From contig NZ_JAQMHX010000001.1 in assembly GCF_028331445.1 (NCBI RefSeq), positions 806,001-870,000 of the forward strand: DNA of 64,000 nt, in the 5' to 3' direction. Each line of letters begins with the position of its first letter. Within the stretch, counting starts at the first letter, position 1. Shown in pieces: positions 25,144-34,124 of the stretch. A program made the position numbers and the translations under genes. The stretch is from Candidatus Phyllobacterium onerii. GTDB lineage: Bacteria > Pseudomonadota > Alphaproteobacteria > Rhizobiales > Rhizobiaceae. Below the pieces are notes generated by a model. It had not been told where the DNA came from, ran no database searches, and saw only the letters and a program-made list of their open reading frames with translations.

Positions 25144-26391
25144 ATGTTCGAGAATAAATTTGCGCTTTTGGGATTTGGTACTGTCGTTGCTGCTGGTCTG
25201 GTTGCGGCCTATGTTGGCTTGATGCCGGGCAAGCCCGTTTTGGAGCAACCGGCTCCTGTGATGAGCGGAACGGTGCAGACACAGCCTGCAGCGCCCTCGG
25301 CAAATTCCGAACCTCAAATTCAGTCCCTGACAACCGTACCGGATACAGAAGTTGCTTCCGGACAGGTTTCGACTCCGCCGCCAGCGACGGCAAATAATGG
25401 CGCGCCTACTTTCGATGTTCTACGCGTCGATCCCTCAGGCACTATCGTCATCGCCGGCAACGCCGCAAAAAATGCGACGGTTGACCTTTTATCGCGTTCA
25501 AGCGTCATCGGCACGACCAAATCGGCTGAGAATGGTGATTTTGTTATCGCGCTGGATAATCCGCTGAAGCCGGGCGACTACCAGCTTGTCTTGCGTTCGA
25601 CAACACAAGACGGCAGCGCCATGACTTCACTTGAGACGGCGATAGTTTCCATTCCAGAGTCAAAGACTGGTCAGGTGTTGGCTCTTGTTGAACAATCCGG
25701 CCAGCCAAGCCGTATGATTACAAAGCCCGAGCCGGTGGAACCCGCACCTTCATCCACCCAGCCAACAACAGTTGCTGCACCCAAGGGTAACAAGCCGGGC
25801 ATCGCTCCCGCAGAGAAAGCGTTGATCACGGTCGAGGCTGTCGAGCTTGAAGGCAGCAAGATTTTCGTCGCTGGTAATGCCCAAGCGGGCTCCGCGGTAA
25901 AGGTCTACGCAAATTCCACTCTGCTTGGAACGACAAAAACAGCACCTAATGGCCGGTTTTTGGTACAGACTGTTCAGCAGCTGGCTGTCGGTGACTATAT
26001 CATCCGTGCTGATATGCTGGGCAAGGATGGCGTGACGGTCGTGGCCAGAGCCGCGGTTCCGTTCAAGCGCGAGGCTGGCGAGCGTGTCTCGGCTGTCGCA
26101 CAGGCAACTCCTGGTGCCGATACGCAGACCGAGACTGGTGCGATTGTACCACAAACCGACGGACAGGCGCCGCAAGTCGCTGAAGCCGGCACGCCACTGC
26201 AGAACGTCGATGGATCGGTGATCATCCGCCGTGGTGACAGTCTTTGGCAGATTTCACGCCGTACCTATGGTGCTGGCATGCGCTACACCACTATCTATTT
26301 GGCTAACAAGGAACAGATCCGCAATCCGGACATGATTTACCCCGGGCAGATCTTCGCATTGCCAGAAAAAGATAAACCTTTAGTTCAATAG
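25144..26391 (+). CDS. membrane-anchored LysM protein with tandem Ig-like repeats
   Basis: A 415-aa protein: one N-terminal membrane segment (about residues 5-26), a Pro/Thr/Ala-rich linker and two similar beta-rich repeats. The repeats are near residues 95-165 (VDPSGTIVIAGNAAKNATVDLL..IGTTKSAENGDF) and 235-300 (LEGSKIFVAGNAQAGSAVKVYANSTLLGTTKTAPNGRF). A C-terminal LysM domain follows (VIIRRGDSLWQISRRTYGAGMRYTTIYLANKEQI..PGQIFALP). It probably spans the periplasm and binds peptidoglycan. A strong terminator follows. Confidence 0.88.
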   Translation: MFENKFALLGFGTVVAAGLVAAYVGLMPGKPVLEQPAPVMSGTVQTQPAAPSANSEPQIQSLTTVPDTEVASGQVSTPPPATANNGAPTFDVLRVDPSGTIVIAGNAAKNATVDLLSRSSVIGTTKSAENGDFVIALDNPLKPGDYQLVLRSTTQDGSAMTSLETAIVSIPESKTGQVLALVEQSGQPSRMITKPEPVEPAPSSTQPTTVAAPKGNKPGIAPAEKALITVEAVELEGSKIFVAGNAQAGSAVKVYANSTLLGTTKTAPNGRFLVQTVQQLAVGDYIIRADMLGKDGVTVVARAAVPFKREAGERVSAVAQATPGADTQTETGAIVPQTDGQAPQVAEAGTPLQNVDGSVIIRRGDSLWQISRRTYGAGMRYTTIYLANKEQIRNPDMIYPGQIFALPEKDKPLVQ

Positions 26392-26396
26392 AAAAG

Positions 26397-26418
26397 ACGG
26401 GCTGTTAACGCCCGTTTT
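26397..26418 (+). terminator. intrinsic terminator of the LysM gene
   Basis: ACGGGC (26397-26402), a 7-nt loop, GCCCGT (26410-26415), with four T and an A-rich stretch after. It lies 6 bp after the LysM gene stop. Confidence 0.75.
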
Positions 26419-26481
26419 CGAAAAAAAGAATCGCAATTTCTCCTTGCATCAGAAAATTATATCGTTTATCGCCGATGAACG

Positions 26482-26853
26482 ATGAAATGCACGGGCTCGT
26501 TCCAACATCATTCTGATGCCAATTCAGCGCGCATACTTGCCGCGTTGGCACATCCAGCGCGCTTGCGCATTATCCGCCAGCTCGCATGCCTTGATGCTTC
26601 GTGTTGCAAGGATATCGTCGCCGGGCTTGATCTGGCACAATCGACCGTATCGCAGCATTTGAAGGTTCTCGTCGATGCCGGTCTTGTCCGCTACAAGCAG
26701 TCCGGCCAGAGCTCTCATTACAGCATCGATCCGGCAGCGTTTGCCAGTATAGCCGCACTCGTGAACGACATGGCCCGCCTTTGCTGCTCACCAGAAACAA
26801 TCATCGGGGAAACGCAAGCGTTGCCCGAACTCGAAATTGCCTTCAAGGATTGA
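26482..26853 (+). CDS. ArsR/SmtB-family regulator, cysteine-rich
   Basis: A 123-aa winged-helix repressor: LAALAHPARLRIIRQL, recognition helix DLAQSTVSQHLKVLVDAGLV and wing YKQSGQSSHYSID. Cys36, Cys41 and Cys42 fall near the alpha-3 metal-site position (ACLDASCCKDIV), and Cys101-Cys102 sit in the last helix; Cys3, His9 and His10 are at the N-terminus. This suggests a thiol-rich metal or metalloid sensor. It is followed after 2 bp by an Atm1-type exporter, so it probably controls its own operon with that gene. Confidence 0.87.
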   Translation: MKCTGSFQHHSDANSARILAALAHPARLRIIRQLACLDASCCKDIVAGLDLAQSTVSQHLKVLVDAGLVRYKQSGQSSHYSIDPAAFASIAALVNDMARLCCSPETIIGETQALPELEIAFKD

Positions 26854-26855
26854 CA

Positions 26856-28742
26856 GTGGCCAATAAAACCGTCTCAGACGAGTCTGGAAAAACCCTTCAG
26901 ACCATTCGTAACCTCTGGCCTTATATGTGGCCGATGGAACGCCCTGATTTAAGAATGCGGGTCGTCTGGGCTTCCGTGTATCTGATCATCTCGAAGGTGG
27001 TCCTGATCCTCGTTCCTTATTTCTTCAAATGGGCGACGAATGCCTTGAACGGGAAATTCGAGGCATCTGATCTGGTGCCGGCACTTCTCGTCGGTCCTCT
27101 CATGCTGGTGGCAGCTTATAATGCAGCACGTATCGTGCAGGCGGGTTTAAACCAGCTGCGCGATGCACTCTTTGCCAGCGTCGGCCAATATGCCGTACGA
27201 AAGCTTGCCTATAAGACCTTCATACATATGCACGAATTGTCGCTGCGCTTCCACGTCGAACGCCGTACCGGCGGTCTTTCGCGCATCATCGAACGCGGAA
27301 CGAAGGGCATCGAAACCATCGTTCGCTTCACCATCTTGAATACAGCGCCGACGATCATCGAGTTCCTGATGACGGCGGTGATTTTCGCCGTGACATACGG
27401 AATGTCCTATTTGGCAGTCGTGGTGGCGACCGTGTGGCTCTACACATGGTTCACGGTAAGAGCCAGTGATTGGCGCATCGGCATTCGCCGGGACATGAAC
27501 GCCTCTGACACGGACGCCAACTCCAAGGCAATCGACTCGCTGCTCAACTATGAAACTGTCAAATATTTCGGCAATGAGAATATGGAGGCCGGCCGTTTTG
27601 ATGCTGCCATGGCGCGCTATGAGATTTCGGCGACACGCATCTGGACGTCGCTTGGCTGGCTCAACTTTGGACAGGCGGTGATTTTCGGCATCGGCATGGC
27701 GGTCATGATGATCATGTCGGGCAGGGAGGTGATTGCGGGTACGCAGACATTGGGGGATTTTGTCTTCATTAATGCAATGCTGATGCAGTTGTCCGTTCCG
27801 CTCAACTTTATCGGCTTTATTTATCGCGAAGTGCGTCAGGGTCTGACGGACATCGAGCAGATGTTCGACCTGCTCGATGTCGAGCAGGAAGTGATGGACA
27901 GGCCGGATGCCAAGCCGCTGGTGATCGACCGCGGGGCCGTGCGTTTCGACAACGTACAGTTCGCCTATGATCCGAAGCGCCCGATCCTGAAAGGCGTCAG
28001 CTTTGAGGTTCCCGCAGGCAAGACCGTAGCGATTGTTGGGCCTTCCGGTGCGGGAAAATCTACCCTGTCGCGCCTGCTGTTCCGCTTTTACGACATCCAG
28101 AAAGGCTCGATCACCATCGACGGCCAGGATATCCGTGACGTGACGCAAGACAGCTTGCGATCGGCTATCGGCATGGTTCCGCAAGATACTGTCCTCTTCA
28201 ACGACACCATCGCCTATAATATCCGCTACGGTCGCATCACTTCGACGGAGGCCGAGATGCGCAATGCGGCGGAGCTTGCACAGATAGGACCTTTTATTGA
28301 AACGTTGCCCGAAGGCTACGACGCCATGGTGGGAGAGCGCGGACTCAAGCTTTCCGGCGGCGAAAAGCAGCGCGTGGCGATTGCAAGAACGATTTTGAAA
28401 GCTCCGCCTATTCTGATCCTGGATGAGGCGACATCAGCGCTCGATAGCGCCACCGAGCATGAGATTCAGTCCGCGCTTGATCTTGTCAGTCGCAACCGCA
28501 CGACATTGGTTATCGCTCATCGGCTTTCAACCATCATCGGTGCGGATGACATTATTGTCCTGAAAGATGGAGTTATCGCCGAGCGCGGCACCCATGCGAA
28601 ACTTTTGGCCAAGAGGGGCCTCTATGCCTCCATGTGGAATCGTCAACGCGAGGCTACGGAAGCTGAGGAGCGTTTGCGCCGCGTACAGGAGGAAGACGAC
28701 CTTGGCGTTATCGTGCGTGGAAAGCCCGCTATGCCCGCTTGA
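26856..28742 (+). CDS. Atm1-type ABC exporter
   Basis: A 628-aa half-transporter with an N-terminal six-helix membrane domain and a C-terminal ATPase: Walker [10 protein letters not shown], signature LSGGEKQR, Walker B ILILDEATSALDSATE and a conserved switch His (VIAHRLST). The membrane segment FHVERRTGGLSRIIERGTKGIETIVRF is typical of the Atm1/HMT1 subgroup, which moves glutathione conjugates and metal-glutathione complexes out of the cell or matrix. The GTG at 26856, just after the ArsR stop, gives the right N-terminus. Pairing with a cysteine-rich ArsR favours metal or thiol-adduct export. Confidence 0.93.
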   Translation: MANKTVSDESGKTLQTIRNLWPYMWPMERPDLRMRVVWASVYLIISKVVLILVPYFFKWATNALNGKFEASDLVPALLVGPLMLVAAYNAARIVQAGLNQLRDALFASVGQYAVRKLAYKTFIHMHELSLRFHVERRTGGLSRIIERGTKGIETIVRFTILNTAPTIIEFLMTAVIFAVTYGMSYLAVVVATVWLYTWFTVRASDWRIGIRRDMNASDTDANSKAIDSLLNYETVKYFGNENMEAGRFDAAMARYEISATRIWTSLGWLNFGQAVIFGIGMAVMMIMSGREVIAGTQTLGDFVFINAMLMQLSVPLNFIGFIYREVRQGLTDIEQMFDLLDVEQEVMDRPDAKPLVIDRGAVRFDNVQFAYDPKRPILKGVSFEVPAGKTVAIVGPSGAGKSTLSRLLFRFYDIQKGSITIDGQDIRDVTQDSLRSAIGMVPQDTVLFNDTIAYNIRYGRITSTEAEMRNAAELAQIGPFIETLPEGYDAMVGERGLKLSGGEKQRVAIARTILKAPPILILDEATSALDSATEHEIQSALDLVSRNRTTLVIAHRLSTIIGADDIIVLKDGVIAERGTHAKLLAKRGLYASMWNRQREATEAEERLRRVQEEDDLGVIVRGKPAMPA

Positions 28743-28847
28743 ATGGTTTGCTCCAGCTGCCAATCTCCGATAAGTAACGCGCGACTTGTCTTGGAGCGCT
28801 CGCCGCTTCATGGACGATGAGCTGCGGGCACAACCAGGAATAAATTA

Positions 28848-29546
28848 ATGAGTCTTGTCGATTCCATACGCAACACCTTGGTACCTGTCCATCGGGAGGG
28901 GTACCCCTTCATCGCCGGTTTTGCCGTAGCGACGATCGTCCTCGGCTATTTTTGGGAACCGCTGTTCTGGATCGGTCTCATCCTCACTGCTTGGTGCATT
29001 TACTTCTATCGTGACCCGCAGCGCGTGACCCCGACCGATGACAAGCTGGTGATCAGTCCGGCAGATGGCATCGTGTCGGCTGTGGGGCCCGCCATCCCGC
29101 CGCGCGAGCTTGGTCTTGGCGACAAGGAGATGACCCGGATATCCGTGTTCATGAATGTCTTTTCCTGCCACATCAACCGCGCCCCGGTGCGCGGCCGAAT
29201 AACAACGATCGTGCACAAGCCGGGCAAGTTCCTGAACGCCGACCTCGACAAGGCCAGCACTGAGAATGAGCGCAACAGCCTTTTGATTGACGGTCCAAAT
29301 GGTGAGATCGCCGTCGTGCAGATTGCCGGGCTTATAGCGCGCCGCATTGTCTGCTGGGCCGACGAAAACACTGCCATTTCGATCGGCGAGCGGTTCGGTC
29401 TCATCCGCTTTGGCTCTCGCGTCGATGTTTATCTGCCGCAGGGCTTTACGCCGCGCGTTGCGATCGGCCAGACTGCGGTCGGCGGCGAATCCGTCATCGC
29501 CGAATTCGGTGGCGCGGCAAGCGCTCCGTTGGTCCGGATCAGTTGA
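28848..29546 (+). CDS. psd: phosphatidylserine decarboxylase proenzyme
   Basis: Converts phosphatidylserine to phosphatidylethanolamine. The 232-aa protein is the short form of the family; it self-cleaves at the Ser of [11 protein letters not shown] to form the pyruvoyl group. Other conserved blocks are [35 protein letters not shown] and ENERNSL. A hydrophobic segment near residues 22-48 anchors it to the inner membrane. It is followed after 10 bp by pssA, which supplies its substrate. Confidence 0.95.
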   Translation: MSLVDSIRNTLVPVHREGYPFIAGFAVATIVLGYFWEPLFWIGLILTAWCIYFYRDPQRVTPTDDKLVISPADGIVSAVGPAIPPRELGLGDKEMTRISVFMNVFSCHINRAPVRGRITTIVHKPGKFLNADLDKASTENERNSLLIDGPNGEIAVVQIAGLIARRIVCWADENTAISIGERFGLIRFGSRVDVYLPQGFTPRVAIGQTAVGGESVIAEFGGAASAPLVRIS

Positions 29547-29556
29547 GGCAGGGCGC

Positions 29557-30399
29557 ATGACCGAGACCGAAGTCGATCCATTGTTTGACGAGAAGCCGCA
29601 GACTGCCGGACCGGTTGGCCGGCGCATTCCCATGCGATATCTCGCGCCCAATGTCATTACCGTTCTGGCCATCTGCGCCGGACTGACGGGTATCCGGCTG
29701 GCGTTCGAGAATCGTTTCGAACTGGCAGTGTCCATGGTGCTCCTCGCGGCATTTCTCGACGGGATCGACGGACGCATCGCCCGTATGATGAAGGGCTCCA
29801 CTAAATTCGGCGCACAGATGGATTCGCTGGCCGACATCGTCAATTTCGGTGTCGCTCCGGCGCTGGTCCTCTACGCCTATATGCTGGATCAGGCGCGCTC
29901 CTTCGGCTGGATAGCTGCACTGCTGTATTGCATCGCATGTTGCCTGCGTTTGGCGCGCTTCAACGTGATGCTAGACGTCGTCGGCAAGCCGCTCTGGCAG
30001 AACAATTTTTTCACCGGCGTACCGGCTCCGGCAGGAGCCATGCTCGTCATGCTACCGGTCTATCTCGGCTTTCTGGGTCTCGCGCCAACGCGCGCGATCG
30101 CCTTTGCCGCCGCAGCCTATACCGTCGGTGTCGCAGTGCTGATGATCAGCCGCCTGCCGGTCTACAGTGGCAAGGCCGCAGGAACGAGGCTGCGTTCGGA
30201 CTGGGTCATGCCCACATTCCTGTTCATCGTGGTCTACGTGGCATTCCTGATGAGCTACACGTGGCAAACGCTGACGCTTACAACAATCGCCTTCTTCATC
30301 ACACTACCGTTCAGTGCAAGGGCATGGAAGCGCTACGAAGCAGCAGATCGCGCCGCTTTGGCAAATACTGAAAGTGCTGGTTCCGAAACCCCTTCCTGA
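29557..30399 (+). CDS. pssA: CDP-diacylglycerol-serine O-phosphatidyltransferase
   Basis: Makes phosphatidylserine from CDP-diacylglycerol and serine. The 280-aa integral membrane protein has the CDP-alcohol phosphotransferase motif DGRIARMMKGSTKFGAQMDSLAD (D-G-x2-A-R-x8-G-x3-D-x3-D) in its third segment and about eight hydrophobic helices. The start MTETEVDP at 29557 follows GGCAGGGCGC; the frame is open far upstream inside psd but that part is not family-like. The psd-pssA operon forms the whole PE branch. Confidence 0.95.
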   Translation: MTETEVDPLFDEKPQTAGPVGRRIPMRYLAPNVITVLAICAGLTGIRLAFENRFELAVSMVLLAAFLDGIDGRIARMMKGSTKFGAQMDSLADIVNFGVAPALVLYAYMLDQARSFGWIAALLYCIACCLRLARFNVMLDVVGKPLWQNNFFTGVPAPAGAMLVMLPVYLGFLGLAPTRAIAFAAAAYTVGVAVLMISRLPVYSGKAAGTRLRSDWVMPTFLFIVVYVAFLMSYTWQTLTLTTIAFFITLPFSARAWKRYEAADRAALANTESAGSETPS

Positions 30400-30418
30400 T
30401 TTCGGAACCAATCTGCTT

Positions 30419-31417
30419 TCACTGCTCGGCTTCGATCAGATTTTTGCGGAAGAAGGCCAGGATTTCCGCGTTGAACTGCTTGTGAAAAGCAACCCGATCA
30501 AAGCCTGCCATGTCGGTGCACAGCTCAGGCTCACCGGAGTTTCCCACGAGTTTCGCGAATTCCTGGCTGCACGGTGGAAGAAAAGAGAAATGACCAGAGT
30601 TCGGCACGATGCGATAGTCTGGCTTGGCAGGCAGGTTATGCGCAACCGTTGCGGCATCTTTGGGTGATAAACCGTCTCCACCATATTCGGATGCCCATAA
30701 CTGGACAGGAACCGTTACTTTCCCCAAGCCTTCGGCGGTAAATAGGCTGCCGCCCGCGGGGTCGACCAATACCGCAGCTTTGATCCGCGGATCACCTACC
30801 AAAGGCGCAATTGCCGAGCGGCGAATTTGGTCGCAAAAGCGGTTTCCCGGGTAGGTCGGGCAATTATCAAGCAGCAATTTCCAGTCGGGGTTGCCGCCAA
30901 TCATGGCGAGGCCAGTGAAGCCGCCTCTTGAAAACCCGAAAACGCCGATTCGCGCCGGATCGATCTGCGATGCGTTTGACCAGCCGTCCAGCATGAAATC
31001 GACCAGCCTTGTCATGTCGACAGGGCGCTGGGTCATGGAGGCTATATCGTTCAGATCTCTCGTTTTCGATTGGCCGCTATCCCGTGGATGATTGATGGCC
31101 GCGACTACAAATCCTGCATCGGCAAGCATTTCAGCAAGTGCATGATAGTTGCCCGACCAACCTCCTACACCATGCGAGATCACGATGAGCGGACGTTTTT
31201 CACCTGTGAGTGGGCAGTCTTGGACAGCGGTCGAATAGTCAAAGCCGATTTCTACCCTTGTCGGTTTGCCAACACATGGGTACCAGACGGTAGCCGTCAG
31301 AACTGGTTCACGATCGTTGGAAGGCACCTCGATGAATTTGAGACCTGCGGCGTGCGCTGGTTGAAACGTGCTAAAAGCAGCAATGGCAAGGACTGCTGCG
31401 AGCTTGAGAATTTTCAT
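30419..31417 (-). CDS. secreted alpha/beta hydrolase
   Basis: A 332-aa exported hydrolase with signal peptide LKLAAVLAIAAFSTFQPAHAA. Catalytic elements: oxyanion segment VISHGVGGW, nucleophile Ser in GFSRGGFTG, acid near VLVDPAGG, and His in NSGHFSFLP. It resembles the platelet-activating-factor acetylhydrolase/dienelactone hydrolase group ('predicted dienelactone hydrolase'). Starts at the ATG at 31417 behind AGGGATCA; an upstream extension to 31561 has no signal-like start. It is followed by pssA's convergent end. It may be controlled by the nearby AraC regulator. Confidence 0.85.
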   Translation of the reverse strand: MKILKLAAVLAIAAFSTFQPAHAAGLKFIEVPSNDREPVLTATVWYPCVGKPTRVEIGFDYSTAVQDCPLTGEKRPLIVISHGVGGWSGNYHALAEMLADAGFVVAAINHPRDSGQSKTRDLNDIASMTQRPVDMTRLVDFMLDGWSNASQIDPARIGVFGFSRGGFTGLAMIGGNPDWKLLLDNCPTYPGNRFCDQIRRSAIAPLVGDPRIKAAVLVDPAGGSLFTAEGLGKVTVPVQLWASEYGGDGLSPKDAATVAHNLPAKPDYRIVPNSGHFSFLPPCSQEFAKLVGNSGEPELCTDMAGFDRVAFHKQFNAEILAFFRKNLIEAEQ

Positions 31418-31460
31418 GATTGATCCCTCATTTGGATGTCGTTGATGATGATTGAAGGCG

Positions 31461-32165
31461 CTACCGGATCGTGGCGCGGACATACTCGCTCCTGATCTCG
31501 ATTGACGGTTTTGCCCCGGGCGTGCTTTCGCGCTTGCTGTCGATGAACGAGGCCTTGGCATCGATCACGTAGCTGATGGGCGTATCCTTGACGAAGCTGA
31601 AGCTTGCGTCCAAGGCATGCGAATCCAGCCGGATCGTCTCGCTGTGGTTCGTCCGGTCGAACCGCATGTCGCTGCGGACTGCATCGCCCTTGATGTCGAG
31701 GCTTGATGCATAGCCGTCCAGAGAGAAATCGGCGGCATTGCCGCTGACGGTAATGCTGCGATACTCGCCGGACAATTTTGCGTAAAGCGCTTGCTGCTGG
31801 ATGTTGATATCGCCGTTCTTCGGCAGATTGACGTTAATGCGCACTTCGCAATCGGAAAGACTTATCAGAGGCGATTCCGCAACGTGGATCAGCAATGTCT
31901 GATCTTTCACTTCCGTTGTCGTATCTGTTTCGCACGCGTTCGAAAACCAGCTCGAATACCAGTTCGAAAACCAGCCCGATCGGTTGCCGGAGATAATTGC
32001 TGCGTAGGGCTGCGTGTCCGTGGTGGTGAACTCGACGCGGCTTGCCTCACCCGTTATGGCGACCGTTTTGATGTTGTCGAGCGGCTTGCTTGGCTCGGCA
32101 CTGGCCGCAACGGGCGTGAGTGTGGTTAGAATCAATATCAATGAAGCGAAAAAACCGGGCATCAT
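31461..32165 (-). CDS. exported beta-rich protein, unknown (DUF4097-like)
   Basis: A 234-aa protein with a signal peptide (cleavage near VAASAEP). A repetitive beta-strand body follows, rich in short I/V-x-I/V stretches (ISGNRSGWF, INIQQQALYAKLSGEYRSITVSGNAADFSLDGYASSLDIKGD), resembling the adhesin-like DUF4097 beta-solenoid. Two cysteines (NACETD and SDCEVRIN) could form a disulfide. It lies 43 bp upstream of the hydrolase on the same strand and is divergent from the AraC gene. Confidence 0.65.
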   Translation of the reverse strand: MMPGFFASLILILTTLTPVAASAEPSKPLDNIKTVAITGEASRVEFTTTDTQPYAAIISGNRSGWFSNWYSSWFSNACETDTTTEVKDQTLLIHVAESPLISLSDCEVRINVNLPKNGDINIQQQALYAKLSGEYRSITVSGNAADFSLDGYASSLDIKGDAVRSDMRFDRTNHSETIRLDSHALDASFSFVKDTPISYVIDAKASFIDSKRESTPGAKPSIEIRSEYVRATIR

Positions 32166-32307
32166 GTTCTCCTGAGATTCAGCGCCATTGTCAGCGCTGC
32201 CTCAAGAAGCGGGATAGTGCCGGTATTTTCGACCTCGATTGCATTTCAGGTCGTCCGCGATCGCAATTCAGAACATAGTAACGTTCCGAATTACATGGCT
32301 CTTGACG

Positions 32308-33366
32308 ATGATCTTTGTTCCGTTGCCCTTTGTCGTTGCGTTGCTGCTTTTCATCCTTCTGATCCAGATGATCAGACGGCGGGAAGTGACTGTTTCGAAT
32401 CCGTTTTTCTTTAGCCTGATTGCTGCCTACGCCCTGCAATCGATTGTCATTGGTCTGCGTTGGGGCTACGATCTTAGGGAAGTGTTGCCGGTCCAGGCCG
32501 TGCTTGCAGCCGCTATAGCATCGCTGGCCTGGCTCAGCTTCGAGGGCTTGCGTACCGGGCGCTCTCCCTTAAAGCGGCCTCTATTGTGGCTGCACGCGCT
32601 GCCGCCATTGCTTGTGGCGGCACTGGTCGCGTTCTGGCCCGCACCAATCTCTCTCGTGCTCATTCTGATCTTTGCGGGCTATGGCGTTGCGCTTACATGG
32701 CTGGCAGCGGCGGGTCCCGATGCTCTTGCCGCGTCGCGCCTCGATGGCGTTATCAACTCACATCGCGCGTTGCAGGTTACAGCTTTCGCCATCGCTGCCT
32801 CGGCGGTGATCGATGTCATTATCAGCCTCGACTTCGCGCAGTCCGGCGGCATTCATTCCGGCCAGATTGTCGCCATTGGCAACGTGCTTGCTTTGCTGGT
32901 TTTGGGTGCAGCGGCAACTGTGGCGGGTACCAACCAGTCATCGGCTGACGTTGAGGTCGAGGACAACGAGAGCACAAGCCAACCAAGTGCTGAGGATACG
33001 CAAATAGCAGCCTCTCTCGACGATCTGATGCAATCGCGAACGCTCTATCGCGATGTCGATCTCAATCTCAACCGGCTTGCCCGGAAAATGGGCCTATCGG
33101 CCCGGCAAGTATCGAGTGCGGTCAACCGCGTCAAGTCGATGAGCGTTTCGCAATATGTTAATGATTACAGGGTGAGGGAAGCTTGTCGCTCGCTCGCCGA
33201 CACATACGAACCGATCACGCGGATCATGTTCGATGCCGGCTTTCAGACGAAGTCGAATTTCAATCGCGAGTTCCTGCGTGTGACCGGCATGAGCCCGAAG
33301 GCGTGGCGTGGCCGGGCTTCTGTCGCAAACGAGAAGGCGGAAAAGATCATCCGCCTCGTTGGTTAG
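32308..33366 (+). CDS. membrane-anchored AraC-family regulator
   Basis: A 352-aa protein with an N-terminal integral membrane domain of about seven hydrophobic segments (from MIFVPLPFVVALLLFILLIQMI to about residue 205). A charged linker and a C-terminal AraC/XylS DNA-binding domain follow: LNRLARKMGLSARQVSSAVNRV, then ITRIMFDAGFQTKSNFNREFLRVTGMSPKAWR. Such proteins may sense a membrane or periplasmic signal directly. The ATG at 32308 is preferred; a TTG 69 bases upstream also keeps the frame open. It is divergent from two exported proteins, its likely targets. Confidence 0.85.
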   Translation: MIFVPLPFVVALLLFILLIQMIRRREVTVSNPFFFSLIAAYALQSIVIGLRWGYDLREVLPVQAVLAAAIASLAWLSFEGLRTGRSPLKRPLLWLHALPPLLVAALVAFWPAPISLVLILIFAGYGVALTWLAAAGPDALAASRLDGVINSHRALQVTAFAIAASAVIDVIISLDFAQSGGIHSGQIVAIGNVLALLVLGAAATVAGTNQSSADVEVEDNESTSQPSAEDTQIAASLDDLMQSRTLYRDVDLNLNRLARKMGLSARQVSSAVNRVKSMSVSQYVNDYRVREACRSLADTYEPITRIMFDAGFQTKSNFNREFLRVTGMSPKAWRGRASVANEKAEKIIRLVG

Positions 33367-34115
33367 CTCGGGTCGTTATAGCTCAGCAATCTGTCGTCGC
33401 GCACGTCGTAAAGCGTGCCGGTCACATCCAAGGCTGGATCGCAAAGCAGGACGATCTTTGCGGCGACTTCCGCCGGCGTGGGCAAGGTCTCAGGATCTTC
33501 GCCCGGCATAGCCTGCGCGCGCATGGCGGTCCGGGTTGCCCCGGGGTCGACGGAATTGATGCACAGGCGCGTCTGTTGCGATTCCTCGGCCCAGGTCCGC
33601 GCCATCACTTCCACAGCGGCCTTGGAAGCGGCGTAGGGTCCCCAATAGGCACGAGCAGTATGTGCCACGCTCGACGTTAGCAGGATGGCGCGCCCAGCGT
33701 CAGACAGCTTGAGGAGCGGATCAGTGGTGCGGATCAGGCGCCAGACGCTCGTGACATTAATTGCCATCAACCGGTCGAAGACTTTCGCCTCCACATGTCC
33801 GATTGGCGAAATCGTTCCGAGAATGCCCGCATTGGCGACCATGATGTCAAGCTTGCCCCAGCGCTCATGGATGGAACCGCCAAGCCGGTCGATGGCGGGC
33901 ATGTCAGTGAGATCCAAGGGAACCAGCGTTGCGGTTCCGCCTGCTGCCTTGATTTCGTCGTCGAGTTCCTCAAGCCCGCCCACCGTGCGGGCGACGGCAA
34001 TGACGTGGGCGCCGCGTGCAGCGAGTTCTTTGGAAAGCGAATAGCCAATGCCACGGGATGCGCCGGTGACAAGCGCAAGCTTGCCGTCCAGCCGAAAACT
34101 GCCGTCAGAAATCAT
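33363..34115 (-). CDS. short-chain dehydrogenase/reductase
   Basis: A 250-aa classical SDR: cofactor motif TGASRGIG, structural NAG (VANAGILG), catalytic Ser in LLTSSVAH and Y-A-A-S-K. An Arg after the glycine motif (VIAVART) suggests NADP(H) preference. Substrate unknown. Nine bp separate its start from the upstream purF stop, so purF-SDR is probably one transcript; its stop overlaps the convergent AraC stop. Confidence 0.9.
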   Translation of the reverse strand: MISDGSFRLDGKLALVTGASRGIGYSLSKELAARGAHVIAVARTVGGLEELDDEIKAAGGTATLVPLDLTDMPAIDRLGGSIHERWGKLDIMVANAGILGTISPIGHVEAKVFDRLMAINVTSVWRLIRTTDPLLKLSDAGRAILLTSSVAHTARAYWGPYAASKAAVEVMARTWAEESQQTRLCINSVDPGATRTAMRAQAMPGEDPETLPTPAEVAAKIVLLCDPALDVTGTLYDVRDDRLLSYNDPS

Positions 34116-34124
34116 AGAGTGAAC

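Noticed and set aside
27147-28184. 345-codon minus-strand frame within the Atm1 gene
   Set aside because: It is a high-GC antisense frame of a gene with full ABC motifs; its residues look like no protein family.
29347-29556. 70-codon N-terminal extension of pssA inside psd
   Set aside because: It reads psd out of frame; the ATG at 29557 gives the usual PssA start.
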